The notes under the pieces were generated by a model that had not been told where the DNA came from, did not search any database, and saw only the letters and a program-made list of their open reading frames with translations. A program made the translations under genes and the position numbers. 64,000 bases of DNA from Angiostrongylus vasorum (Eukaryota; Nematoda; Chromadorea; Rhabditida; Metastrongylidae), in NCBI GenBank assembly GCA_018806985.1, contig JADANN010000311.1:682001-746000 (forward strand), in the 5' to 3' direction. This document shows, piece after piece, positions 11,665-24,400 of this stretch. Each line of letters opens with the position of its first letter. Position 1 is the first letter of the stretch.

Positions 11665-14600
11665 GTAAGTGATTGTAAGGAAAATCATGGCATACAGTAA
11701 GATGTAACATTTCTAATGTCATCTGTCTGGATCTCAATTGTCTTATGCTTAGTTTAGTAGCGTCGTTGTTTGCCTACTATTCTGTTATTAGACAAAAAAA
11801 CAACGATTAATATTTCCGCGGTTGCCCTAAATTTTTCAAACTTATTAGACCTCTTTTTTCCTTACGCCTACGTGCTCGTATTTGTAGCACATGGGAGAAC
11901 GGAAATCGTTGGTTTTTTATGCTTCTCACTCATATATATAGACTATTTCGTTTCAGCCACTTGTGTAATTTACCGATACGAAATGTTACATAGCATTTCA
12001 CTTTATTAGAATAAGAAAACAATTACCGTATTTGGGTGACATACCACTCGTTCCGAGTGGAGTGGTGAATTTAGCCAACATCTAGGTGATATTTCCCGAG
12101 CTACATGAAATAATAATGTGTTCATTTTCGATGATACAATCACTGTTCGTGAAGTCAACACAATGCATACTTCAAATTTCTCCAGGCCTTACGCAGTAGC
12201 CATGTTTCTGAACCAGACCCAGAAATCGATACTGTTATGCCTTGCTTCTTTCAGCAATCCGTTTCCATAGTAGACTGAAATAAAGCAACTGCCATCTCAT
12301 CAGCCGAATTGATAACAAAAGAAAAAACTATCGTTGTAGTCTTGACAGACTTACTACAATTAGTGAAATTGTTTTTAAAAAGTTCTATTAACTAAAAACA
12401 TTTTTCCACATGACCCTAAATAGCCCAATGTTGCAATGAATTGTGAGAAATATTCAATTCCTTAGTCGAAAAAAAGAGACATTCTGTCAGAGGATTTGGG
12501 CAGATCAACAGTGATTTTCTAGCCGTCGGATAGTATACCATATATTTTTCAACAAGAGCGCGTGTGGAGCACTGGTCAGAGGCGCCCTGCAATACAAATG
12601 GGATCCATTCCCGCGCCTATGGCCCACCAAGCCTTCCATCCGTCCGGGATTGGCAGATTGGTACCAGACTTGTCTGGAAGGATAGCAACACTGGCTCTAT
12701 ACATCGGTACCACGACTCATTGTAAAGGCCAGATTTGCATTCAGTCACCTCCAACGATGTTTAATGAAGTTGAATACATGGCGCATCTCCCAGGGTTGAC
12801 CAACTCCGAGAGCTTTATCCTCTGTACTTTGTATTTTCAACAAACAAACGAGTGCTTAGCAAATTAACCGTATTGATTTTCATGGGCATGAGCAAACTGT
12901 TTCGTTAGCAGTTGCTTATATTTTTTTAACTTTGTTATGTCACACATATGTTTTGCATTTATGTTACGCGTTGTAGATATTGTCATTTTATCAGCTGTAC
13001 ATTCGATGCGTGGTATTATGGAAGCATAATCATAGAGAATGTGTGTCGTAAGAAAAACTGCCTTTCATCTATCACTTTTTATTACATGACCTTACATCAT
13101 ATACTGTGCACATTCAAGCCGTTCTTCCCTGTGTTACCTCGAATCCATCATTTATGAAGATCTCCGCTTTTTATGTAGCTTAAGCTGTCACTTGGGGATC
13201 CTGTTTTTTTCATGAGTCCGAGCCAAATAGATTCCTCATAGAATTGTAGATTAATTATGCTAGAATGTTTTCTGGCATTCAGTAGAGGTAGTTTGTAGCC
13301 CTTGTGGATCACAGGTAGTTATGTTTTTCTGGCATTCAGTAGAGGTAGTTTGTAGCCCTTGTGGATCACAGGTAGTTCTTCCGAAAGAACTTTGGTAACG
13401 ATTTTACGATTTTACGACCCAAGAGGCATGGATGCGTACGGTTGCATAGGGCACAGGGATCGAACCAAAGACTCTTTGTGTCTGCTACCTTCAATCATTA
13501 GACCACGCACACTAACGTATTTTATTGAGAGTAATGTGTTTTATGCGTACTGACCAACTGAAGTAGTTTCGTAATTAATCTACCATTTCATTTTCGTAGC
13601 ATACATCCGTTTTGTTGCAGTGAATACGGTAGGATTGAATTTTTCTTCTACGCAACTACTCAAACAGTATTAAATTTCCAAAATAGAGAAACTTAACTTA
13701 CTTGTTACTTGAACGAGTAAGTTAAAAAAAAACGAAGCCTAACTAAAATCAAATTTATTTCTCATTTGCAAACTTTTTAACTGTTGTTACACTATTTAGT
13801 TGCGTATGTAACAGCGATGCTCAATTTATCTCTGCCAAAAGTAAGTTGTAGTTCATAGTTCGAATTAACGCTTCAATGACCCTTCCTTCAAAGATCTTGT
13901 AGGCCCCAACACAATTTCCATTCCACTGGTTCTCTGTCGACTGAGGAAATGTCTTTCCTCCGGACTTCCGAGAAATCGCTTGCAAACCTGTCAAAAGTTG
14001 TCGCCGCATGTAATCACTATAATTTACGGATTGGAAGAAGGTTGACCATGTTGAGCATAGATTTCTCTCAAAACGATGGAAACGCCTGGAATTGGTTATT
14101 TTTTCTACCATGTCTAGTGATTTTAATATCGCACTCTTTCACCCTGAGTGATCCTTTTCTCGAACAAACTTTGTACTGTCTACGCACTATGTGTCATTCC
14201 AGCAAACACATTCTAACATACTACCTGTACTAACACATACTAAAGACTAGAGTTTTCAAATAATATGCTTCTGTAAGAGAGGCGTGTAGGGCAATTCTTA
14301 GAGGTGCAATGCAATAAACACATAACTTTGGTTCGATCCCGCCCCCGGCTCACCAAGCCCTCCATCCCTCCGCGGTCGGCAAATTGGTACCAGACTTGCC
14401 TGGGAGGATAGCAGCACTGGTTCGATAAGTTGGTAGGCCACCGCGAGTCATTGTGCAGACCAGAGATACATATAGTCACCTCCAACGGTCCTTGCTGAGA
14501 TCGAATTCATGACACATCCCTCCGAGATTGATCAAAGCCAAGCGCTTTATCCTTTACTCTGTTATGCGAGTGCAATAAATAATAGACATTTGAGTTCTTG

Positions 14601-17600
14601 AAACAGTTCTGGCAGTCCAAAGGTCACCATCATTTTCACTCAAAAATCCAGTTGTGAATTCAAACAAATCCTATTTTCTGATGATACGAAGAGTTTTTTA
14701 AATCGACCGAAGAAAGAACTCTGTCTTCTTTTTCTCATAAATGTTGCATCGAAGAAGAAATGTAGTATCGGATTGCTTCGAAGATACGTCAGCGAAATCT
14801 CCTTTCATCACTCTGGGGTGCCAAAGTTCTACAGTGGGCCCTTGACGCTTTGAAGGGCACGTAGAACTTCATTTTTTCTAAGCTGTCCGGAACAAGTCTG
14901 ATATTCTGGTCATGGCATTCTTTTTTCTGCGTTTTGCAGCCTGTCAAATTCAATCGCTGACGGCCCTTCCTTTCCGACTGTCGTTATAGCGCGTTATCTG
15001 ACCAACCCACCCGATTTTTAGTATCTTCATGTATGCCGTGATGTCTCTGGTCTTTGATCGTGGGTATAGGCTGCAATTTCAGATTTCCTCATTCATTTTT
15101 GGTCGTGCAAGACACTCTTAAGTAGTATCGCTCTCTCGAATGAGAGCTCGATAGTGGTGACTGCTGTTTCACCCTGCTCACGTTGCACAGAGGTTCTTGA
15201 AGCTTATATTGAAGCAGTGCGAATCTCATGGAATGAAGGGATGGAGTGGAGTCAAAGAAAAATCATGAACAAAGAGACGGATTTTCTTCACCTTTTTCAC
15301 TGGGTTTTTAATGTTTTTGTGTTGCCTTACCAGAGACTGTAAAGCTAACATCCTGACAAGTAATGTGTGAATAAGCCTGGATAGTGTGCTGATGAAAAGT
15401 TTCATTAGGGTTCCAGACATCAGTGTCTACTCCTCTCTGAGTAGGGAGTCGTAGAGCTATTAGCCAAGTAGTATGTCGAAACGGAATAACACTATGAGCA
15501 TCTCGGACATGTTATTGGTGGATTCCTGACAACTGTTGCTGATGACCTTTCTCAACCTCCATCTTCAGCTGGCCCTCTCCCTTGAATCCCTACTTTTAGC
15601 GCTTCTATAGAGAGTTTTTCGAGCCTGGAAAGGATGGTGATTGCCTGCGGCTCGTACCACTTCAACGTTTACGTGTCAGTTTTTGAAGGCGTATTCTCCT
15701 TGCGGCCTTCAATCAAAAAATCTAGTGGTGACTCATGGAATTTCGCTTCTTGAATCTCGTCACTTTCTCACCTTTTGACGAAGAAAAGAGACACAAAAAG
15801 CTTGATGGGCTTATTCCTTGGAGAACATGAAGGCAGCAGCTATGATGTGGTCTTTTTCATTATATTGCATCATCCACTGTGAGACTCACACTACCAACTT
15901 TGAGAAAGGGATTCTAGATTTGTAAGTTAACATTAATGGTCTAAGCCAGAGTGAGAACTAAGACAACATTTCACTCTGTTTGTTCCATTCCTATACGTTG
16001 GTTCAGTTGCGAAATTCTTCCGGCGTTTCCACGGATTTGTCTTTGTATTTAAGTTTGTAAAAACAACCGTGTAGAGTGAACTTTCTTTCTTGTGGATGTT
16101 CTCAAATCCATATGGACTGTTTCCGTGTTGTCATTACAATAAGTCGCTTATTCTGTTTAGAAATTTCATCGTTTGTAGGTCGATTTGTTCTGAAAACTTG
16201 GTCGATATGTGTGCATGAAAACAAAACATGAGGAAATGGCATATCTTCGACTTGTCACTCAGAAAGTGGGAAACGAAAAAGACTCTAAAAATGTCATTAT
16301 ATTAGTTTGTTGTTGGAATTTGAGCGCCTACGATTGTCAAAGTCGGTATTGGTCCACATTTTCCACTACAACCGTAGACTTTCGATTCAGGTGCACAGTT
16401 GTTCAAAGGAACTAACCAATGTTCATAGCCAAGACCATTTCGACAGGGTCGCAAAGCACCAAGTTCGTTGGGTCGTTTACTATCCTGTGCTTCGAAGCAC
16501 AATTCTTCCTCGATTTCATTTTTCTCATCAATTTTTTTTCCTCGTTGACCCATTGCCGATGACGCTTAATTTTGCTTCCGCCTTATGGAACGACGCCAGG
16601 TTTTCAGCCTTTACGAACTTCCTGGTTTTTGACAATAAACAATGATTCTTCGACAACTAGAGGACTCGATTGGTTGTTAACATGACAGCATTGTAAAGTA
16701 GACTTTGCTTTATCATTCTTTAGATATGAACGGTTGTTTACTACGAGTTACTGTGATCCATCATGCAAACGCATTGTTTTCGTGAATGGGTTTGACAGAT
16801 TATTTTGAGTCTATTTCAGTATTTTTTCTTTCCAGCCATACATTTATAAAATAACGTGAATCTATAATTAGAAAACAAATGTGGGGATTCTTCGTTAGTC
16901 TATATTATTGTCGCTGTGGTTGAAAGCTAGAAAATTTGTTAGAAAAGAAAACTATACATTTCCAGACCACCCGTATTTATTCACTTGTGTTCAAAACGTC
17001 TACGGGATGTTCGAATTGACACACTTCACATCGTAATTCGTATCGTAAAGCATAAAAGGATAAAGCTCTCGGCGTTGATCAATCCCTGAGGGGATACGCC
17101 ATGCATTCGACTTCATTAAGTATCGTTGTAGGTGATTGAATGTATATCTGGCCTTTGCAGTGACTCGCAGTGGCCTACCGATGTATCGAGCCAGTGCTGC
17201 TATCCTCCCAGACAAGTCTGGTACCAATTTGCCGACCCCGGAGGGATAGAAGGCTTGGTAGGCCATGGGCGCGGGGATGGATTCCACATGTGTGTCGCAG
17301 TAGCGCCTCCAACCACTGCTACACGCGCCATTTTCGTATCGTAATTCATATAATTCATATGGACCACAATTTCACTGTCAATCTGTTGGAATCTCCTACA
17401 AACAGTAGACTTCGGTCTCTTGTGCTTTAAAACGCTAATCTTTGCCTTCAATTTCTCTTGTTTCTCCCTTTTTTTCTGAATTTTTTGTTGTTCTAACCCC
17501 TTAAACCGGAGGCCTTAGATCAATATGTCAAGTGGTGCCATTTTTATTCTAAATGAGGGATTCTTCTTTTGCGTTTGCATAGTTTATGTAATGGAGCAGT

Positions 17601-18432
17601 AGACATATTTGGAAACTATTTTTTTAAAGTTAATGTGGATTTCAACCAAGTAGTCAGTGATTATAAGAGCGTTTCCTGTCACTTGATTGCCTGTACTCTC
17701 TGCTGATGTGCTTCTGTTGGATCTCGTAAAGTTTCTTTTTTTTATTAGAAAATTTGTCATCATTTTCTATCATTCTATTCACGGTTCCCGCGGCACCAGT
17801 TACAATAATGTGTTGCCACGGAGAAGCACAGTGCCACATTTTAGTGTTGACAATGATGATACCCGAAAGTTGTAGGTGATTTTTTAAACAGCACTTTATT
17901 AATGGTACCTTCTCACTTCGAGGCTCCAATAGATATCGAACTATTAGGTACAGCTGTTGCCTGTACAATGTCTATGTCGACATTTCCACTCAAAATGGGA
18001 AGGTGTTCGACATTTCTATTTCGAAATCAGCTAACAATATGCCATCGGCAGTGGTCGTTCCTGTACTGGGAGAAATCTCCTTTTAAGGTCTTTCCTTAGT
18101 AACTTTCTCTGCAACCACCGGATCTATGGTGAATGCCTGATGGGCTGGTGCCGTTTCTTCAGAGTATGAGAAGAGAAACTTAACCTGAGCAAAAACATAG
18201 TAACCAGAAAAAAATTTGTACTGGTATCGGCAAGATTTTTTTGTGAAGGAAAGTTATTTAGCTCTCAACTACCAAGTATCTTTATTTATATGTTCTTACG
18301 AACTGCTATTGTTGAGCTGATGCGAGATTGGTATAAGTTGTCGTCGTTGTTGTTGTTGTTGTTGCTGTTGTATGATGGCTTATTGACGTTTACGTTGCCC
18401 TCCTGACGATTTTCCATCTCAAACAACAACAA

Positions 18433-18476
<44 letters not shown>

Positions 18477-21400
18477 ACAACAGCAACTTATACCAACCTC
18501 GCATCAGCTCAATAAGAGCAGTTCGTAAGAAAAATATAAATAAATATATCGATTTTTATGCCGAGGTTTATAGAAAGTCGGTCTTTTCAGTTATTAGATA
18601 ACTATTGCTAGAAAAATTTCGTTCGAATAAAGGATTGCGAGAAGCTGCTGAGCTGTCCGCATCTCTTTTGTTCTTTTTTCCGAACCATCTTTTAAAGTAT
18701 TTGATCAAAAGGATATCAGCCCGTCGATTCAAAGTAAGTACTGTTGATGGCTACATTTGTTTTGTTCATCGTTCATTCAATAGTTATAATTATTCATTTC
18801 TGTCTTACTACGTCTTTGCAACTATAGTGTGATATTTGTTACATCTGATGATTAAAACAACATGAATAAAATTAGTTGTAACTCTCATAATTCGTTCTTG
18901 CACAATTTTTTATCTCTTTACGTTTTCTCTTGTGCTACATTACCATGATCACCATGCAGAAAATCGATACAGAATAAGAGTCGATAAAGCTGTGCTTAAT
19001 ATTTCATATACTGTTTTTGTGTCTTATCAATAGATTTATCGTTTTGTGAACTTGTGCAAAGGTTCGTGCTCACTTAGTGTCTAAACATTCATGGCAAATC
19101 CAATTAAAGCGGCTACCGTAATTGAAGGAATGTCATAGGTATAATTGGGTGGTAACGTAGTCTATTAAGTTCTTACGCATACTCGCCAACATTTTTTCTA
19201 CATGTGGAGTATTCCTCATACGATAGTAATGTAAAACCATCACATTATGGCAGTGCACAGACTGGTTACATACGTATGTACAATATCAAATCTGTTAGAA
19301 GTTTACTGCGAATGGTGCTAAAAACACTTGTAAAGGATAAATGACAAAGCGTCTGGCGATGATCAATCTCATGGGGATGCATTATGCATTCGACTCTAGT
19401 CGTAGTATCATAGAGGTGACTGAATGCATATCTGGCCTTGACAATGCCTTGCAGTGACATACCGATGTATCAAGTCAGTACTATTATTCCCTCAGAAATT
19501 CTGGTACCAATTACCTCACCACGGAAAGATAGAAGACATAGTGTGTTCATTGCGCGGCATCTCCATCTACTGCTGCTCTACACGTTCCCATCTATATACT
19601 CAGTGCCATGTTAAAAGTAAACGATTAAAGATTAATACCATGCAATCATGGTCATATTTATTCACTCCATACGAAACCGTTCCTTTATATGTTGAGATTT
19701 TCTTCAGCACTTTAGTTTCACTTTTGTTTCACTGTTTTGACTAGGACTATCATTCTAAGTTTTTAAAAGACTCACATTACTAGTTGACGTAATGACTGAT
19801 ACGCCGCGAAGTGTACCATTTCCAGTTAGAATTTACAGTAGATTGTGCAGGCCTGGTTATTGAACCCAAGCCATATAGGGAGGAGTTCAAACTCAGGCAT
19901 AGTGTTCCGTTAACGGGAAAAGAAGTTACTAATATTATGAGTATTCTTTAGAGTGAAAAAACTTCTATTCTCCAGAATGTTCGAAGATATATCCTCCTTT
20001 CTGGCAAATTACAGCACTTGAACTTATGAATTCGTTTTACCCGCTAAGATATTAGGATGTAGATGACCGTCCGTGTCATTTCTGCGAATTAGGATTTTGA
20101 TAAAACGAAATGTAACTGTAAATTTTTTGTATGAAGGGTAAAGATGGTGTAAAGAAGGCACTATTTCCGTTGCTGGCATGGCGACTGGTAAGCATCTTCG
20201 TGTAAGAACTCAAATAATTCATAATATTCTTTCACCAAAACTCATAACCACCTTTGAGAACCTAACAAACAGGATTATTCCGTTATTGAACTACTACTAT
20301 ATAGTAGCTTTGAAATACGACACTGTACGAAATGAACAAGTATTGATCTGTCGTCCTTCACAGACAAGTGAGCCATTGTAATCCACACCGGTATCGGCGT
20401 TTTGAATTTTTGAGCTTTCCTTAGACGTGAATTTCGTTTTTCGTGTCCTATGGCGTTCAATAAAAGAAAAACAAACAAACAAAAACAACAACAAAACAGA
20501 ACGAAAAAAAGCAAAACGTTAACATAAGAAGTTGATCCCTTTTCACCAAACTGGATTACGAATCACTTACTTACTTGGATACTTGGACGGTCCGTCTTCA
20601 CGAGCTGTGCGGACCCCAGCACATATGCCATTCGTTCTTTTCTCTCGCAATCGTGGTCCATGATGGTGGTCTTGTTCGAGCATGGTAGCGCTTGCGAGTC
20701 TCGTACCGTGATCTGTAAAACAACCACAGCTGCGGGTAGAGATGATTAACTTTGTTTACGAACACGTCCGCCCAACGTGTAGGTGGTTGCCTTAGGGAAC
20801 TTTTGCTTATGCAAAGTCCGCTCTTTTTCCCCACTTCGTTGAGCTCGTTGATCATCATCTCTGCTTCGCTAGTCCTTCTTGAGAAGATGACAATGTCGTC
20901 GGCAAAACAAAGGTTTGATAAGAATTTTTCCGTCAATACGTATGCATTTCTCATCCCAATCGAGTGACTTCATTATCCACAGCAGTGCGGCAGTGAACAG
21001 CATTGGCGATATTGTGTCGCCCTGTCGATCCCCTTTTCCTTTGGGTATGGAAAGGGATCGATGGAAAAAGCTGTGGTTTCATAGTGCAGTCCGGATAACA
21101 GTCGGACAGAGTTCTTATGTAGGACGGGTCCACTTCTCGGTCGATGAGCGCTGATAGGATTGCATTCGTTTCGACACTGTCAAACGTTTTTCGTAGTCGA
21201 CAAAGGTTAGGGACTAAAGGCAAGTCGTATTCCCGACAAATTTCGATGACCCTGCATACAGTTTGGATGTTGTCTATACAGCAAAATCCTTTTGAAACCC
21301 TGCTTGTTCTACTGGTTGCTCCTTATCCAATGTCCTTGAAATGCGCGTGAGGACAATCTTCGTGAAGAGCTTGTAGAGTACACCTAACAAGCATATGGGG

Positions 21401-24400
21401 CGATAATTACGAAGATTCCTTCGGTCTCCTTTCTTGGGTGGGATGACCGTGCGCGACGTCCTCCACTGGTCTGGGATTTTTTCCTTTTGAAGGTAGGCTG
21501 CCATATGATTTGCGAGAAGCACATGTAAATTGCGGCCTCCAGCTCTAAGGAAATCGGCGGTGACATTGTCTGGTCCTGGAGCTTTGCCTCTTTTCATGTT
21601 TTTCTATCGCAACTCGAACCTCCGACGGACGAATTCCAGGTGGTTTTTCTCCAGTGGTGATATTAGGATCCGGGACGGGTATTGCGGAACGGAAAAGGTT
21701 GGCGTAGAACGTTTCCGCTATTGATTCCATATCATAGCGGGAAGTTTTGACGATCCCATCTTCGTTCATCAGGGCTGACAGCAGAACATTATAATCACAC
21801 AAGTCCTGACGGCATCTTTTTAGACTGCTCCTTTCTCTGCTGCTTCCAATAGTTTCTTCTGCTTGTACCGTTGTGGATCTTTCTGCAAAATTCTTCTGCA
21901 GCTGGCATTTGTTACTAGCCATGTTAAACGTATTGCAGTAGGATCAAGCTTCAGTTTCCTTCTCTTTCCGAGTAACTCCTTAGTAGAGATGGAGATCCGA
22001 TTCGATCTTCTTGTTTGAGGAACTGAGGCAAATTCGGCACAGCTTTTTCAGTCCTTCGACAAGCAGCCCGTAGTGTTCGGTCGGGTCTTCTTTAATCTGC
22101 CAGTCACGTTTGAAAAGAACTTCTTTCAAAGTGTTCTCGTCGTATACAGTTAGTCTTTTTTCCTCGTGGTCAAAGAAGAGAGTTCTTTTCCAGCTTGCGC
22201 CTGAATCGAATCTTCGCGCGAAGAAGGGTGATTGGAACCAATACAGAATGACGGGACTACCGATGTGTCAAGTAGGCACCACCTTCTGTTTGTCAAAATA
22301 TGGTCGATCTCCGCATGAGTCATGCCGTTGGGAGACTCCCATGTCCAGCGGCGGCTTTCTTTCTTCTGGAAAAACGAGTTTCCATGGAAGAGACGTGCTG
22401 CGGACAGGAGTACTGCGAGACGGGCCTTCATTCTGATTCCTTTCTCATAATCCAAAATTTCCGATTCTGTATTCGCTCTCGCTGGCCTTCCCTATTCTGG
22501 CGTTGAAGTCTCCGATAATAAATTTATGATATGCTTTATCACTGCGGATGACTTTCTCCAATTGATAGTAGAACGCATTTGATCCGTACTCATCAGCTGC
22601 GTCGGTCGGCGAGTAGCAGTTGATGATAGTGATCTTCTTATGATGCGACAGTTGAAGACGGAGGACGGCTATGCGAGGGGAAAGGATCTCGTATGAGTCG
22701 ACGAGATGGACAGTGGATGGGTGGACGACAAAGCCTACGCCGCCAACATTTCGTGACGGGACCTTTTCTCCACGGATCACAAGGTCTCTTTGTTTAGTTG
22801 GCATATGTCGGTCTTCTCGATTTTTGTTTCTTGTGATGCGATCACATGAAATTTAATGCGATCTGCGGCTAATTATACGTGCATACTAAGAAACAATCTC
22901 CATGGCGTGTCATGCGTGTGCTCGTCAGATCCGGTTCCACTGACGTCCTGCGTAACCCGAGATTTCCTGGCCTCTCACCGGTCGTCTCACCGCCTGACGT
23001 CGACGGGAGCACCCAGTGTGCGGAATACTGAGGCTATTGCTGGTCGTACAACTTGGTCCTCCCTGGAGTCCTGACGTAACCTTGCAAGGGCGTATCCAGG
23101 TCCTCACCACAATGTAGATCAGAGGGAGACGTGTTTTCGGCGACGAATCCTTCGCTCTGTCTTCCTACTAGTTGATTCGGAGAGATGTTAAAACTGAAAT
23201 CAGAAACGAAAATAGGAATGAAGAAGTAACCAACCGCTCAAGGACGATGTATAAGCCGAATCGAGATTAAAGCCGGAAGCCGGATTACGAGTTAAGCTTT
23301 TTAATTACACTTTGTAGTTAAAGAAAACGACTTGTGAACCCGTTGTTCGCCATTCACAGCGATAGTGTTGGTTTGAAGATCCGGTGTTGATCAAAGCAGT
23401 GTTTTCACGAGATGGAGTGAATCTTACCACAAGAAATATTGACTGAAGAGTTCTTCATCTACGAGGCTTTAGTTTTATTATTTTTTTGCACTTATTTTTC
23501 AACAACTGGACGAATTTGAAAAGTAGTTGGATACGTATTAGTTTTCTACCTCATACAGGAATAAAGTAACCAGTTCATGCACTGAATCCACATTGTCTTT
23601 ATCGTGATTTTTTTTTCTGTTTGTTTAGAGTTCAAGCGTCAGACAACAATTTTTTCGAAAGAATCACTGCACCGTTGGATGTTGAACAACCGCCTGACGA
23701 TGAACTTCTTACCATACGAAATCTTACACTGGATGCTGATCGTAAAAAACTCGAGGTATCGTCATTAGATAAATAGAGTTCTTTTAACGCCTATACCGTT
23801 ATGTGTGCTGAAATAGTAGAACTTCTTAGAATTGCTACTATGTTCTGTAGCTTATGACAGTCTATCATGTAAGGTCGTATCACATCATGTTATTCGAATT
23901 ATAACTTATTACAATTTCCAGTCACTGATTTGAACTTTTGAACATATGAATGAAACATCTGTTGACGTACTGGCGAGTAATTTGCTCGAATTGGAAAATA
24001 CTAAAGTTTTAACCTATTTGTATTGCTATAGCATTTTATGGAAATAGCAGAAGTTTTCACCCTGATAGACAAATTAGAACGTTCTGGTAATGTGCATAAG
24101 GTATGTTAGAGCTGTTACTTTGGTGCTTTAATCTGTTCATCCGATTTCTTGCTCGATGCAAAACTCAGTAGGAAATATTCCTTAGCTTTCTAGAATTACT
24201 GCGTTAAAATATTTTTTATTTGGACCTTATTAATATTCTTGAGGGAGGCATCTTTTCCGTGGTTTAGTGGAATCTTGAAAATACCCTGCAAGGTTTCCTT
24301 TCCGAATCGACTTTTGATTTCACTTCTATTTTCTTTGTGTAGTGTCATCTCATTCCTGCATGTTTCGTCTTATTTTATGTTTGTTCCTTAGAAGAAAATT

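Larger units (their letters stand above)
11665..23628. other. Large first intron of the Munc13-4-like gene
   Basis: About 12 kb with SINE-1 copies, decayed and better-preserved RTE LINEs (both minus), the GTT/AAC foldback and the 57-bp duplication. The stretches 12850-13260, 13380-14260 and 17340-18270 show nothing recognised. Confidence 0.5.

Noticed and set aside
12555..12640. tRNA gene called on box A/B in SINE heads
   Set aside because: The tRNA-like parts are fused to a conserved 200-bp body and are multicopy, and do not fold into a full cloverleaf with acceptor pairing; they are SINE heads.
18605..18832. Exon-like [20 protein letters not shown] before GTAAGT
   Set aside because: Phase 0 exit does not fit the 23629 exon and no acceptor-phase partner exists upstream.
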